Assembly: GCF_003952225.1 (NCBI RefSeq)
Contig: NZ_CP034437.1
Location: forward strand, 4,850,501 to 4,914,500
From: Paenibacillus albus
GTDB taxonomy: Bacteria; Bacillota; Bacilli; Paenibacillales; Paenibacillaceae
Direction: 5' to 3'
Length of the DNA stretch: 64,000 bases
Shown here: one piece after another, positions 51,806 to 62,308 of the stretch
How positions within the stretch are numbered: position 1 is the stretch's first letter
Layout of the letters: each line of letters opens with the position of its first letter
The notes under the pieces: generated by a model
Told to the model about the DNA's origin: nothing
The model's input: only the letters and a program-made list of their open reading frames with translations
Databases searched by the model: none
Made by a program: the position numbers and the translations under genes

Positions 51806-53250
51806 GGCTGGCGCTCCTTTCTAAGTGGCGAAATCGTGGTGTAAAGCGACATGTAGGCTTTCGCCGAGCGGGTCCAGCTGTAATCTTCCTTAGCGCTGTT
51901 CGTGACAATTTGCTGCCATGCCGCTTCATCCTTATAGAAGCCGATTGCTCTTCTAATTGTGTGAAGCATGTCGTGAGCGTTGTAATTCGTGAAGCTGAAC
52001 CCATTGCCTTCCCCAGTATATTCGTTATAGGCAAGTACAGTGTCTTTCAATCCACCAGTTTCCCTTACAATCGGGACGGAACGGTAACGAAGTGCCAGCA
52101 ATTGACTGAGTCCGCAAGGTTCAAATTGCGACGGCATCAAGTACATATCGCTGCCGGCATAGATGCGGCGGGCGAGTCCATCGTTAAAGCCGAACCAGGT
52201 GGCAACTTGTCCCGGGCGCTGAGCCTCCGCGTTGCGAAAGAGCTCTTCGAACTGCGTATCTCCAGAACCAAGCACGACGAGCTGTACATCCTCTTGGACG
52301 ATTTCATCGAACACCGCTGCGATTAGATCGAAGCCCTTCTGATCGACGAGCCTTGAGACAATGCCGATGAGCGGAGTATCCTCTGACTCCCGCAGACCTA
52401 ACTCACGCTGAAGCGCTACCTTGTTCTTGCGTTTGCGCGCAAGCGAGCCTCGATATGGGAACGGTATTGCCTGATCATTCATCGGATCAAACAAGTCCGT
52501 ATCGATCCCGTTGACGATGCCGACGAGATCGGCGCTGCGATGGCGCAGCAGCCCATCCAGCCGTTCGCCATAGTACTCCGACTGAATTTCCTGTGCGTAA
52601 GTCGGACTAACGGTCGTGAGCTTGTCCGCATAACGCAGTCCTCCGAGCATGCAATTGCCAGCACCATAGAACTCAATCCCTTCCGAGAGGAACAGTTCTT
52701 CGCCTGCATTCATCAGCTCCTTGAACAGCTCTTTCCCAAAGACGCCTTGATACTTCAAGTTATGAATCGTATACACAGTCGCGATATCCGCACATGACGG
52801 ATCGAACCTGTACCTTGTCTTATGTAGGAATGGTATAAGGCCTGTCTGCCAGTCATGGCAGTGAAGGATCTCGGGATGGAAATCAAGATGGTATAGCGAC
52901 TCCATGACGGCATAGCAGAAGAAGATAAAGCGCTCTGCATCGTCACCATAGCCATATAGCACGCCGCGTCCGAAATAATACTCATTGTCGATCAAATAAT
53001 AGACGACACCGTCCAGCTCCGCCTTCAACAAGCCGCAGTACTGGTCTCGCCATCCAATCCGCACCGAGAAGGTCGCAATAGTCTCGAACTGCTCGAGCAG
53101 AGCAGGAGGAATGAGATTATACTTCGGAAGAATGACTCGAACGTCTGCCCCTCTTGCGTTCAATGCTTTGGGCAATGCACCGGCGACATCGGCGAGACCG
53201 CCCGTTTTCACGAGCGGAACCGCCTCAGATGCTGCAAATAATACTTTCAT
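51787..53250 (-). CDS. glgA: Glycogen synthase (ADP-glucose)
   Basis: 487 residues, GT5, GT-B fold. N-terminal KTGGLADVAGALPKAL binds ADP-glucose; IVSRLVDQKGFDLI and PSQFEPCGLSQLLALRYRSV carry the C-terminal donor motif with catalytic Glu. Extends alpha-1,4-glucan chains from ADP-glucose made by glgC/glgD. AGAGGTG upstream of ATG 53250. Fourth gene of the operon. Confidence 0.95.
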   Translation of the reverse strand: MKVLFAASEAVPLVKTGGLADVAGALPKALNARGADVRVILPKYNLIPPALLEQFETIATFSVRIGWRDQYCGLLKAELDGVVYYLIDNEYYFGRGVLYGYGDDAERFIFFCYAVMESLYHLDFHPEILHCHDWQTGLIPFLHKTRYRFDPSCADIATVYTIHNLKYQGVFGKELFKELMNAGEELFLSEGIEFYGAGNCMLGGLRYADKLTTVSPTYAQEIQSEYYGERLDGLLRHRSADLVGIVNGIDTDLFDPMNDQAIPFPYRGSLARKRKNKVALQRELGLRESEDTPLIGIVSRLVDQKGFDLIAAVFDEIVQEDVQLVVLGSGDTQFEELFRNAEAQRPGQVATWFGFNDGLARRIYAGSDMYLMPSQFEPCGLSQLLALRYRSVPIVRETGGLKDTVLAYNEYTGEGNGFSFTNYNAHDMLHTIRRAIGFYKDEAAWQQIVTNSAKEDYSWTRSAKAYMSLYTTISPLRKERQPWPVIS

Positions 53251-53332
53251 CGTATGGATTCACCTCTTCTTCTATCACTTGTGAAGCTTCTATCTCTCTA
53301 GCATTGCAGCAGAACGGTAGAGCATGAATGAT

Positions 53333-54445
53333 TTAGATAACCTTTCTTTTAGTAGCAAGAAAGGGTGACACCTCGGCGCCGCGCAGCTCTCGGCTTCGCT
53401 CCACGGTTACATCTTTATCAAGAATGACATGGTCAACGATGCTGTTCTCGCCGACAATTCCGTTCTGCATAATAATGCTGTTGCGCACGACCGCACCTTT
53501 GCGGACATGCACGCCTCTAAACAAAATACTGTTAATCACCGTCCCCTCAATGATGCAGCCATTCGCAACGAGTGAGTTGCTCGTCTTCGCGCCTTCTGCG
53601 TAACGAGCCGGCGGTTCATCTTTGACTTTGGTATAGATCGGACCCGGCTCAAAGAACAAGCTCTTCCAGACTTCAGGACGCAACAGCTGCATACTGTTCT
53701 GGTAGTAGCTGGTTAATGTGTTCACGACACCGAGATAGCCTTCATAGACGTAGCTCTGAATATGCAGCCGGTCGAGGCGGGACATAATCGCATGGCGCAC
53801 GAGATGGTCCTGCCCTTGTGCGAGCGAGCTGTCAACGATCTCTAGCAGCAGTTCCTTCTTCATCAGATACATCTCCATCGAGATGAGGTCGGTGTTCAGA
53901 CGGCCGTAGTGATCCTGCATCGAGGTAATTCGGCCTTTCTCGTCGACTTGCACCTTGCGAGCCTTCCCGCCAAGCAGGTCGTTCTGTTTTTTGCAGATGA
54001 CGGTAATGTTTGCGCCGCTTGCCTTATGCGACACAAGCAGCTCTTCAAAATCGATATTGCAGATCATATGGCTCCGCGTAATGAGCACGTACTCTTGCGA
54101 GCTGCGCGTAAAATAATCACGGTGCTGATAGAAATGGTACAGGTCGCCGCGGCGTATTTCATTCACATCGTCCGTCACCGGAGGCAGAATAAACAAGCCG
54201 CTCTGGCGATGATGCAAATCCCAATGCTTGCCGGAGCCTAAATGGTCAATCAAGGAACGGTATTTCGTCTGCGCGAAGACAGCTACCTTCGATATGCCGG
54301 AGTTCACCATGCTTGAGAGCATGAAATCAATTAAACGATAGCGTGCGCCGAACGGCACGGTAGCAAGGCATCGACTTGCTGTCAGCGTCTCCATTTCGTC
54401 CGCTTCATGTATGAGATTGATGACACCTAGTATGTTGGAGTTCAT
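53333..54445 (-). CDS. glgD: GlgD, non-catalytic/regulatory ADP-glucose pyrophosphorylase subunit
   Basis: 370 residues: nucleotidyltransferase fold (LATVPFGARYRLIDFMLSSM) and a C-terminal left-handed beta helix (NSLVANGCIIEGTVINSILF). The GGEGxR loop of active GlgC is missing (it reads HEADEMETLTASRC), as in GlgD. In Bacillus GlgD forms a hetero-oligomer with GlgC and modulates activity. Starts two bases after glgC ends; GGAGG upstream. Confidence 0.93.
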   Translation of the reverse strand: MNSNILGVINLIHEADEMETLTASRCLATVPFGARYRLIDFMLSSMVNSGISKVAVFAQTKYRSLIDHLGSGKHWDLHHRQSGLFILPPVTDDVNEIRRGDLYHFYQHRDYFTRSSQEYVLITRSHMICNIDFEELLVSHKASGANITVICKKQNDLLGGKARKVQVDEKGRITSMQDHYGRLNTDLISMEMYLMKKELLLEIVDSSLAQGQDHLVRHAIMSRLDRLHIQSYVYEGYLGVVNTLTSYYQNSMQLLRPEVWKSLFFEPGPIYTKVKDEPPARYAEGAKTSNSLVANGCIIEGTVINSILFRGVHVRKGAVVRNSIIMQNGIVGENSIVDHVILDKDVTVERSRELRGAEVSPFLATKRKVI

Positions 54446-54447
54446 AT

Positions 54448-55608
54448 CTACTCTACCTCCTGCAACGATTGGTTAGCCGCAACAAATTCATCACTGCCGA
54501 TTACCGTAACGCTCTCTTTGTTTGGATCGCCAATGACGACACCGTCCTCAATAATGGCGTTCTCCCCAATGATCGCTTTATAGATGCGCGCTCCTTTGCC
54601 AATCTTCACGTTAGGCATGATGACCGATTCGTACACTTCACTGTCCACTCCTACCTGCACGCCGTAGAACAGCACCGATCGGTGTACAAGCCCTTCGACA
54701 ATACAGCCTTCGGTGATGAGTGAATCATAGATTTCGGCTGTCGCTGCCGAATAATGCGCAGGACGATTCGGATTGACGGAATAGATACGCCAATTTTTAT
54801 CATTCAAATCGAGCACCGGCTTCTCGGATAATAAGTCCATATTCGCTTCCCATAGACTCTCGAGGGTGCCGACATCCTTCCAATAGCCCTTGAACGTATA
54901 AGAGTTAAGCCTAACGCCATCCTGCAGCATCGCAGGAATGATGTCCTTCCCGAAGTCATTGCTGGAGCCGCGGTTTGCTTCGTCTCGAATGAGGTACTTC
55001 TGAAGTACGGGCCATGAGAAAATATAGATGCCCATCGAAGCCAGATTGCTCGTCGGCACCTTCGGCTTCTCTTCGAACGCCGTAATCATCCCTTCATCAT
55101 CGACATGCATGATGCCGAAACGGCTCGCTTCTTTCAAGCTGACCTCGATGCACGCGATCGTCACGTCTGCTCCGCGTTCTTCATGCTCCTGGAGCATGAG
55201 CTCGTAATCCATTGTGTAAATATGATCGCCGGAAATAACAAGCACGTAGTCCGGATCGTACCTGTCGATGAAGCCCATGTTCTGATAGATTGCATTCGCT
55301 GTGCCTTTGTACCACATTCCGCCCTTTTGCTTCACGTACGGTGGAAGTATAGCCATGCCTCCGTCGCGTCTGTCGAGTCCCCAGGGACTGCCGATTCCAA
55401 GATAAGTATTCAGGACGAGAGGCTGATACTGCGTCAGTACACCGATTGTGTCAATCCCCGAATGAGTACAGTTGCTGAGAGTAAAATCTATAATTCGGTA
55501 CTTCCCGCCAAAATGGACCGCCGGCTTAGCCAGATCTTTCGTTAGCACACCGAGCCTCTTCCCTTCCCCGCCGGCTAGAAGCATAGCCACCATCCGTTTT
55601 CTGCCCAT
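54448..55608 (-). CDS. glgC: Glucose-1-phosphate adenylyltransferase
   Basis: 386 residues. [20 protein letters not shown] with the catalytic loop, [23 protein letters not shown] and C-terminal beta helix. Forms ADP-glucose from Glc-1-P and ATP, the committed step. The ATG at 55608 is nine bases after AAGGAG; a TTG at 55614 is too close. Second gene of the operon. Confidence 0.95.
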   Translation of the reverse strand: MGRKRMVAMLLAGGEGKRLGVLTKDLAKPAVHFGGKYRIIDFTLSNCTHSGIDTIGVLTQYQPLVLNTYLGIGSPWGLDRRDGGMAILPPYVKQKGGMWYKGTANAIYQNMGFIDRYDPDYVLVISGDHIYTMDYELMLQEHEERGADVTIACIEVSLKEASRFGIMHVDDEGMITAFEEKPKVPTSNLASMGIYIFSWPVLQKYLIRDEANRGSSNDFGKDIIPAMLQDGVRLNSYTFKGYWKDVGTLESLWEANMDLLSEKPVLDLNDKNWRIYSVNPNRPAHYSAATAEIYDSLITEGCIVEGLVHRSVLFYGVQVGVDSEVYESVIMPNVKIGKGARIYKAIIGENAIIEDGVVIGDPNKESVTVIGSDEFVAANQSLQEVE

Positions 55609-55672
55609 GTACAATCTCTCCTTCTTAACTGCAGAGACTTGCTGCAGTTCGTGTAATGATGCGTGTCATCAT

Positions 55673-57619
55673 CTAGTGCAATACGGTTTTCTCTAGGTTG
55701 CGGCGAGGTTCACCATTTGCAAAACTAAGCATTTGAAACGAAAGCGGCGGAAGATCGAGTGTGATGCTGCAAGGTCTTCCATGCCAAGCTGTCTTATTGC
55801 TATGATGAACTTTCGTGGAATCAGCAGTTGGAACACTGCCGCCGAAAGCTGCCGCCTCACTGTGTATGGCCGTACGGTAAAGGCCCGGTTTCGGAACACC
55901 TACAAGGTATTCGGGATAGTGATGATACGAGAAATTACAAACGATTATCGAGAATTCATCCTCCGCATGGCCTCGGCGCATAAAGACGATGATGCTCTGA
56001 GCAGCGTTATGTACATCAATCCATTCGAAGCCGCCAGGATCGCTGTCGCGCTCCCATAGCGCTGGCGTCGTGCCATATCTATCATTCAAGGACTTTACAT
56101 AGGTATGCATAGCCCCGTGCAGCTCGTAATCTAGCAGCATCCAATCTAGCGATTCGGCATCCTTCCATTCATCAAACTGGCCCCATTCGCCGCCCATGAA
56201 GAGCAGCTTCTTGCCGGGATGCGTCATCCAGTAGCCGTAAAATAATCGGAGCTGTGCGAATTTCTGTTCATATGTACCTGACATTTTGTTAAGGAGAGAG
56301 TGCTTCCCATGGACAACTTCGTCGTGTGACAAAGGTAAGACATAGTTTTCGGAAAAGGCATACATCAAAGAAAAAGTCACGAGGTTGTGGTGGCGCATCC
56401 GATCATTCGGATCAAGCGCCATGTAGCGAAGCATGTCATTCATCCAACCCATATTCCATTTAAAGTTAAAGCCAAGACCGCCCATGTATGTAGGTGAAGT
56501 TACTGCAGGCCAAGCGGAAGAATCTTCGGCAATCATAAGTGTATTAGGGTAGTACTGAAACACAACTTCATTCAATCGTTTGAGGAATCGCAGGGCATCG
56601 GTATTCTCCGTCCCGCCAAATGCGTTGTAGGTATAGAGTTCAGGTGGTTTGTCAAAATGAAGATCAATCATGCTAGCGACTGCATCGACCCGCAGGCCAT
56701 CGATGTGAAACACATCCATCCAGAACACTGCGTTCGAAATGAGGAAGCTCTGAACTTCCGTACAGCCATAGTCAAAAGCAAGCGTGCCCCATAACGGCTT
56801 CTCCGCCCGCTTCCAGTCCTTTCCTTCGTAAATCGGCGTGCCGTCGAACTCCCTGAGACCATGGTCGTCCTTACAGAAATGTCCGGGTACCCAATCCAGA
56901 ATGACGCCAATCCCCTTCTGATGGCAGCGGTCGATGAGCATCATCAATTGCGCTGGGGTCCCGTATCTGCTCGTTGCGGCATAATAGCCGGTCGTCTGGT
57001 AACCCCAAGATTGGTCAAGGGGATGCTCGGTAATCGGCAGCAGCTCGATATGTGTATAATTCATCCGCACCACGTAATCGACGAGCTCGTCAGCCATCTG
57101 CTCGTAGGTCCAGAACAACTCCCTGCCATTATTGCGCCATGAGCCCAAATGCACTTCGTAGATAAGCATCGGTTCATGTACAGGGCTGTCTTCTAGCTTA
57201 CGCTGATGCCAGTCTCCATCATTCCAGTTAAAACGGAATAGTTCTGTAACAATTGATGCCGTGCTTGGCCGAAGCTCAGATGCGAAAGCATAGGGGTCGG
57301 ACTTGAGCATCCGTTCATTCGTAGAGGTGAGTATCTCGTACTTATAAGCGGCACCTGCGCCGATATCGGGAACGAATAAGCTCCACACACCGGTTTCGCC
57401 GTTCTTCTCCATAATATGCGAGTCGCCATTCCATGCATTGAAGGAACCAACGACATGAACTTGTTTCGCATTAGGCGCCCATACGGTGAATCGAACGCCA
57501 GCCTTGCCGTCAAGCTGAACGATGTGCGCGCCGAAAGTTCGATAACTATGGAAATAATTTCCTTTGTTAAACAGATATAAATCGCGCGTTGACAATCCGT
57601 TTGCAGCAGCATTCGCCAT
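55673..57619 (-). CDS. glgB: 1,4-alpha-glucan branching enzyme
   Basis: 648 residues. N-terminal CBM48 ([20 protein letters not shown]), GH13 barrel with [22 protein letters not shown] (nucleophile Asp), a Glu in IAEDSSAWP, and [13 protein letters not shown]-terminal beta domain. Introduces alpha-1,6 branches into glycogen. First gene of the operon; GGAGG 12 bases before ATG 57619. A TATAAT (57695-57700 on the minus strand) could be its -10; no clear -35. Confidence 0.95.
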   Translation of the reverse strand: MANAAANGLSTRDLYLFNKGNYFHSYRTFGAHIVQLDGKAGVRFTVWAPNAKQVHVVGSFNAWNGDSHIMEKNGETGVWSLFVPDIGAGAAYKYEILTSTNERMLKSDPYAFASELRPSTASIVTELFRFNWNDGDWHQRKLEDSPVHEPMLIYEVHLGSWRNNGRELFWTYEQMADELVDYVVRMNYTHIELLPITEHPLDQSWGYQTTGYYAATSRYGTPAQLMMLIDRCHQKGIGVILDWVPGHFCKDDHGLREFDGTPIYEGKDWKRAEKPLWGTLAFDYGCTEVQSFLISNAVFWMDVFHIDGLRVDAVASMIDLHFDKPPELYTYNAFGGTENTDALRFLKRLNEVVFQYYPNTLMIAEDSSAWPAVTSPTYMGGLGFNFKWNMGWMNDMLRYMALDPNDRMRHHNLVTFSLMYAFSENYVLPLSHDEVVHGKHSLLNKMSGTYEQKFAQLRLFYGYWMTHPGKKLLFMGGEWGQFDEWKDAESLDWMLLDYELHGAMHTYVKSLNDRYGTTPALWERDSDPGGFEWIDVHNAAQSIIVFMRRGHAEDEFSIIVCNFSYHHYPEYLVGVPKPGLYRTAIHSEAAAFGGSVPTADSTKVHHSNKTAWHGRPCSITLDLPPLSFQMLSFANGEPRRNLEKTVLH

Positions 57620-57802
57620 ATAAGGCTAGCACCTCCCAAAATACAGCTTTTTTCGAGTAAAAAGTCATCTTTAGTAGCACTAGCGCGATTTTATTCCATT
57701 ATACACGGCATTTTCTCAGTACGCACTATATTTTCAGAAAATTTCGATTCTTCTTTAATTATTTGTAAACGAGCTGTCGAACATCGTGTCTGGGTCGTCG
57801 CC

Positions 57803-57832
57803 TTGACTTCCCCTTGGCAAAATAGCTAAGAT
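57803..57832 (+). promoter_or_regulatory. Predicted promoter of the alcohol dehydrogenase gene
   Basis: TTGACT (57803-57808), 18-base spacer, TAAGAT (57827-57832), 36 bases before TTG 57869. The rest of the 57620-57868 gap is A/T rich and otherwise unremarkable. Confidence 0.5.
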
Positions 57833-57868
57833 GGATTCGGTGTAAAAATTGACCAGGAGGTGCTTCTC

Positions 57869-59035
57869 TTGAATTCATTTTCATTTCAAAACCAGACTAA
57901 CATCGTTTTCGGCCAAGGTACGGTAAATCAACTCGCTAGCTTGGTTGCACCGTACGGCAAAACCATTCTGCTCGTCTACGGAGGCGGCAGCATCAAACGC
58001 AGCGGTTTGTATGATGAAGTACTTGCTCAGTTGAAATCGATTGACGCGAAGGTTGTAGAGCTATCCGGAGTCGAGCCCAATCCACGGCTAACATCCGTAA
58101 ATAAAGGCATTGAGCTGTGCCGCAGCGAGAAGGTCGATCTGATTCTGGCAGTTGGCGGCGGCAGCGTTATTGACGCAGCGAAGGCAATCGCGGCAGGCGC
58201 GCTGTACGACGGCGATGTATGGGATTTCTTGATGCATAAAGCACAAATCAAGGACGCGCTTCCGATCGGCACGATTCTGACGTTATCGGCAACCGGCTCG
58301 GAAATGAACGGCAATGCCGTTATCTCGAATTGGGAAACGAAGCAGAAGCGTGCGTTCGGCAGCCAGCATGTCTATCCGCGTTTCTCCATTCTCGATCCAA
58401 CGCTTACATACTCCGTACCGCGTGACCAAACCGTTAACGGTGTCGTCGACATCATGTCGCATGTCTTCGAGCAATACTTTACGCTGACGGAGAACGCGCC
58501 GCTTCAAGAGCGCCTCTGTGAATCCGTACTGCTCACGGTTATTGAGAATGCCGAGAAGGCGCTTGAGAACCCGAACGATTACGACGCGCGCGCAAACCTG
58601 ATGCTGTGCGGCACAATGGCGCTGAACGGCGGCTTGATCAGCGTCGGCACACAGAATGACTGGGCTTCCCACGGCATCGAGCACGAGGTTAGCGCGATCT
58701 ATGACATTCCTCATGGCTCTGGCTTGTCCATCTTGTTCCCGAACTGGATGAAATACGTCTATAAAGAGCGGATCGATCGCTTCACGCAGTTTGCGGAGCG
58801 TGTATGGGGCATCGAACGCGGATCGAAGTCCGATGACGAATTGGCCCTTGCCGGTATCGAGGCGACTCGTGAATTCTTCAACCGGATCGGTGCGCCAGCA
58901 ACGCTTGCGCACTACAACATCGGCCGCGACAATCTCGATGTCATGGCAAGAGAAGCGGTGCTGTTCGGACCGCTTGGCAACTTCAAGAAGCTGCAGCAAG
59001 AGGATGTTAAACAAATTCTAGAATTGGCGCTGTAG
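57869..59035 (+). CDS. Iron-containing (class III) alcohol dehydrogenase, BDH/YugJ-type
   Basis: 388 residues. GGGSVIDAAKAIAAG for NAD(P) binding, SATGSEMNGNAVISN, and metal ligands DIMSHVFEQY (Asp, His) and HGIEHEVSAIYDIPHGSGLS (two His). Resembles NADPH-dependent butanol dehydrogenases and Bacillus YugJ; it reduces aldehydes/ketones. TTG 57869 follows CAGGAGG by eight bases; a GTG at 57860 would be inside the site. Monocistronic; divergent from glgB. Confidence 0.9.
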   Translation: MNSFSFQNQTNIVFGQGTVNQLASLVAPYGKTILLVYGGGSIKRSGLYDEVLAQLKSIDAKVVELSGVEPNPRLTSVNKGIELCRSEKVDLILAVGGGSVIDAAKAIAAGALYDGDVWDFLMHKAQIKDALPIGTILTLSATGSEMNGNAVISNWETKQKRAFGSQHVYPRFSILDPTLTYSVPRDQTVNGVVDIMSHVFEQYFTLTENAPLQERLCESVLLTVIENAEKALENPNDYDARANLMLCGTMALNGGLISVGTQNDWASHGIEHEVSAIYDIPHGSGLSILFPNWMKYVYKERIDRFTQFAERVWGIERGSKSDDELALAGIEATREFFNRIGAPATLAHYNIGRDNLDVMAREAVLFGPLGNFKKLQQEDVKQILELAL

Positions 59036-59063
59036 TCGGTCGGTACAGGCGCGCAGCTAAATA

Positions 59064-59119
59064 AAGAAAGGTCGTTCCCTCGGCGCACGAACTCGTGCAC
59101 GTTAGGAACGACCTTTTTT
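59064..59119. terminator. Bidirectional intrinsic terminator
   Basis: AAAGGTCGTTCC / GGAACGACCTTT with inner GCACGA-TCGTGC; ends TTTTTTAAA. Between convergent adh and araC-type genes. Confidence 0.88.
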
Positions 59120-59139
59120 AAATGGTATGAATGATAGCT

Positions 59140-60033
59140 CTATTCCACATCCTCGCGCACGTCAGCGTGCTTGACACTCGTGCTGCCTGTAAACCGTTTA
59201 CGGTAAGACAGCGGCGTAATGCCGACATGCTCCGCGAACGAACGAGAGAAATGCGGCGTCTGCTTGAATCCAGTCTCATCCGCTATACGCGAAATCGGCC
59301 AATTCGTCTTCATCAGCATGAGCTTCGCCTGGTCCATCCGATAGGAAAGCAAATATTGCTGCGGCGTACAGTCGAACACATCGCTCATGCAGCGCGCAAT
59401 ATAGTTCGGATGAAGTCCCAGCACCTCGCCTAGCTTGCCGTTGGTCACCGTTGTCCGGAAGTGCATCTTCAAGTAAGCAGCCGCTTCTTCCGCGACCGCG
59501 ATCGGCGCTTTGGCCGCGTCGCTACGCCACCCTTCATCGAAGAGCTGCAGCAGATGCAAGAACCATTGCTGACGCTGCCAGAACGCGGCATGCGACGTGC
59601 CAAGGGCGGCTTCATGCAGCTTCCCGAACAGCGCAATGACTTCTGCCGGGTACGAGAAAGACATCGTCTTCGGCAGTCTGATCGCATATGAATAATAATC
59701 TCCGCGGAGTGTGCCGCAGTTCATATCACTTAGCTCTTCCCACGGTCCCGCGGTTTGGAAATGAACCCAATCGAACACCGTTTCCTCTGTGCAAGGCTTT
59801 GTGGGATAATGCCATTTGTCCGGCCTCAGAATAAGCATCTGGCCCGGGCCGACTTCCCATTGTTGCGACTCCTCGCCAATATACAGCTTTCCACTATGAA
59901 CGAATAATAGATCGAACACGCCGATATTCCGGCGATTCGGATGCTCGCCGCCCGGCTGATATGTAGTTCGGTTAGACTCGATAAAATACGGAAGCGGTGG
60001 AGATAGAAATGTAAGTAAAGGTTCCGATGACAC
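59140..60033 (-). CDS. AraC-family transcriptional regulator
   Basis: 297 residues: N-terminal cupin-like sensor (VGPGQMLILRPDKWHYPTKP) and C-terminal double helix-turn-helix (LGEVLGLHPNYIARCMSDVF, ISRIADETGFKQTPHFSRSF AEHVG). Such proteins often regulate sugar-degradation genes next to them; here the neighbours are adh and an LplT-like transporter, so the target is unknown. GTG 60033 has GGAGG eight bases upstream. Confidence 0.85.
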   Translation of the reverse strand: MSSEPLLTFLSPPLPYFIESNRTTYQPGGEHPNRRNIGVFDLLFVHSGKLYIGEESQQWEVGPGQMLILRPDKWHYPTKPCTEETVFDWVHFQTAGPWEELSDMNCGTLRGDYYSYAIRLPKTMSFSYPAEVIALFGKLHEAALGTSHAAFWQRQQWFLHLLQLFDEGWRSDAAKAPIAVAEEAAAYLKMHFRTTVTNGKLGEVLGLHPNYIARCMSDVFDCTPQQYLLSYRMDQAKLMLMKTNWPISRIADETGFKQTPHFSRSFAEHVGITPLSYRKRFTGSTSVKHADVREDVE

Positions 60034-60160
60034 GAGTGAAGCCTCCTACAAAAATAGTAACGTCCGTATAGTTTAGCAGACAATTGACAATCGAGATATA
60101 GCCAATTCATACTACTCGACTTCCGTTACAGTTATACATCTTTTTACGACTGATCCGCGA

Positions 60161-61378
60161 TTATTGTTGCCTCTGCTCCTGCAGGGAGGCACTCTCGCCG
60201 CCTCTTCCCCTAATACTGGAAAGCTGCGTCGCCAAGAAGAGAATAAACAAAAGCAGCACCAGACCGATGCCGATTACGGAGCCATTCACGGATACATGCA
60301 TCTGGCTTAGCGTCAAATAGATGCACAATCCGGTGACCGTAAGAATGTTCTCGCTGAAGTTTTGAACGGCAATCGTTTTACCGGAGCCGATAAGCGACTT
60401 CCCTTCCTCTTGAAGCATTGTATTAAGCGGTATAACGAAGATGCCGCCGAACAGGCCAATTAGGAAGAGAAGGACAATCGTCAGCCAAAGCACGTACGTG
60501 AACGATGCCACCATCACCGATGCCACCATGAATAGCCCGAAATAAAATGCTCGATGAAGCTTGCCTGCAGGCACGAAGCGCGGCGTCAAGAAGGCGCTGA
60601 AGACAACGCCGATTGCCGTGATGCCAATCATCATCGACTGTTGGTCTGTATCTTCAATGCCAAGGTTCAGCGGCAGCCACGCGATCAGCGCAATACGCAG
60701 CACAGCAGCGGTCAGCCAGAATGAACCGGTGCCAATCAACGAGAAACGCGCACGCGGATTGCGGAACAGCAGCGAGACATCGCGCAGAAATTGCATGGCT
60801 TCCTGCCCATACTTAATCGTCTTATCGCCTGCTCTTGCCGGAATGATGAACGTCATGAAGAGCGACACCAGATAGACGCCGAGACAAGTGATAATCGCCG
60901 GCATGTCGGAATTTTCCGCCAAGAAGCCCCCTGCGACAGTACCAAGGAGAATCGCGAGTATCGTAGAGCCTTCCACTTTCGCATTCGCCCGAAGAAGCTC
61001 ATCCTCTGTAGAAGTAAGTTCGGTCAGAATACCGTACTTGCCTGGCGAGTAGACGACCGCACCGATCCCGACGAACATGTAGCACAGCGCAGGTGGCAGA
61101 TGGAACAGCAGCATCGCAATTCCGATGGCCTTCAAAATATTCCCGAGCAGCAGCACATGCGATTTCGCTTTCTTATCAGCGAAAGCGCCGACAATCGGAG
61201 CAAGAAATACATACGCGCATAAGAAGGCGATTTGTATGTAATTGACCGCGATATCAGGGTTATCGACTCCCTGACGCTTGACCATCCCTACAATGAGGAA
61301 GAAGTTCAAATTATCCGCGAACGCGCTTAAAAACTGCGTGAGCACCACCGTATTCAGCGGTGATAATAACCGTTTCAT
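60161..61378 (-). CDS. MFS transporter, LplT-like
   Basis: 405 residues with about 12 membrane helices. N-terminal LTQFLSAFADNLNFFLIVGM and PGKYGILTELTSTEDELLRA closely follow LplT, the lysophospholipid flippase/transporter. In Gram-negatives LplT works with Aas to re-acylate lysophospholipids; no Aas partner is seen here. GGAAGGGG upstream of ATG 61378. It lies 173 bases after the DUF4247 gene, past a terminator. Confidence 0.85.
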   Translation of the reverse strand: MKRLLSPLNTVVLTQFLSAFADNLNFFLIVGMVKRQGVDNPDIAVNYIQIAFLCAYVFLAPIVGAFADKKAKSHVLLLGNILKAIGIAMLLFHLPPALCYMFVGIGAVVYSPGKYGILTELTSTEDELLRANAKVEGSTILAILLGTVAGGFLAENSDMPAIITCLGVYLVSLFMTFIIPARAGDKTIKYGQEAMQFLRDVSLLFRNPRARFSLIGTGSFWLTAAVLRIALIAWLPLNLGIEDTDQQSMMIGITAIGVVFSAFLTPRFVPAGKLHRAFYFGLFMVASVMVASFTYVLWLTIVLLFLIGLFGGIFVIPLNTMLQEEGKSLIGSGKTIAVQNFSENILTVTGLCIYLTLSQMHVSVNGSVIGIGLVLLLFILFLATQLSSIRGRGGESASLQEQRQQ

Positions 61379-61464
61379 CCCATTAGTTCCCCTTCCTATT
61401 TCGAAAATTAAGCAAAATCATCATTTTCTCATCATATACCATATCGCTCCCGAACATAAAGTTA

Positions 61465-61515
61465 CAAAAAAAAGAACGGCAACAAGAGGCGCCATCTCCC
61501 TCTTCTGCCGTTCTT
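61465..61515 (-). terminator. Terminator of the pspA-DUF350-DUF4178-DUF4247 unit
   Basis: Minus strand AAGAACGGCAGAAGAGG ... CCTCTTGTTGCCGTTCTT followed by TTTTTTT. Confidence 0.85.
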
Positions 61516-61531
61516 GCTGTTCTTTGTTTGC

Positions 61532-61558
61532 TGCTATACGTGCTATACGTGCTATCTG
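61532..61558. repeat. Short tandem repeat at the end of the DUF4247 gene
   Basis: TGCTATACG, TGCTATACG, TGCTATCTG: two exact and one partial 9-base copies; the last includes the stop codon of the gene. Confidence 0.6.
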
Positions 61559-62292
61559 CGCCGCTTGACGCGTCCGAATCCAACTCTGGTCTTCGGCTTC
61601 GACTTCTTCGGCGGCATGAACGAGCTTGATTTCTTGTCATTGTCCGAGCCTCGCGTAATCGAACCGGAGGATTTGGGGGGCGCTTTATTGAACAGGCCGC
61701 CCTCACCCACCCGGCTTGTATCCGCATTCTTCGAACGCTTGAAGATGGAACCGGTCCGGTTGACCGTCATCGGCGGAATAGCTTTCTTCTCCTGCGTCGT
61801 CGGAGCGTGGTAATTGCCGCTCTTCGGCTTGTACTTGTCGCGGTCGTCATAACCACGGTAGCTGCCTTGCCCGTAGCGGCCATTATCGAACAAATCGCCA
61901 AGCAGGCTTGCAACCAAATACCCTTGAAGGAAGCTGGAGCTGTAATTGTTGCGAACATACTCCTTGGAATCGACCTCGATAAGCGTATCCTCAGGCTTCT
62001 TCGTATCCTGCTGCAGATGGATGATTTTGTCCGAGTAGACAAGGAACATATGATCCGTCTTCTCGGGTGATTGCTGCTGCGGCTTCGACTCTTCGACAAG
62101 CGCCTTCGCCACATCCGGAACGCTGACTCCTGCGGCCCGGTACACATAGGATGTCTGCGAGCCGCTTCCGTTCACCGATTCGAGCGGATATTTCTCTTGA
62201 ATCGTATCCGTGATGCCGCAAGCGGCAAGCAGAGGGAAGATCAGCGAGATAACAAGCAATATTTTGATCAAATAAGAACGATGAATTCGCAC
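61552..62292 (-). CDS. DUF4247 lipoprotein
   Basis: 246 residues. Lipoprotein signal with lipobox LLAAC (cleavage before Cys25), then a DUF4247 domain: ESVNGSGSQTSYVYRAAGVS, FLVYSDKIIHLQQDTKKPED, EVDSKEYVRNNYSSSFLQGY. After a Gly/Tyr/Arg stretch the C-terminal 90 residues are basic and low complexity (Lys/Arg/Ser, ending KRRR). It should be anchored on the outer face of the membrane. Last gene of the pspA-DUF350-DUF4178 unit. GTG start at 62292. Confidence 0.82.
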   Translation of the reverse strand: MRIHRSYLIKILLVISLIFPLLAACGITDTIQEKYPLESVNGSGSQTSYVYRAAGVSVPDVAKALVEESKPQQQSPEKTDHMFLVYSDKIIHLQQDTKKPEDTLIEVDSKEYVRNNYSSSFLQGYLVASLLGDLFDNGRYGQGSYRGYDDRDKYKPKSGNYHAPTTQEKKAIPPMTVNRTGSIFKRSKNADTSRVGEGGLFNKAPPKSSGSITRGSDNDKKSSSFMPPKKSKPKTRVGFGRVKRRR

Positions 62293-62308
62293 TTTAGCTC
62301 ATCCACTC

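Noticed and set aside
57760-57780. cre-like TTGTAAACGAGCTGT near glgB/adh
   Set aside because: At least two mismatches at conserved positions (W11 and C14) of the cre consensus.
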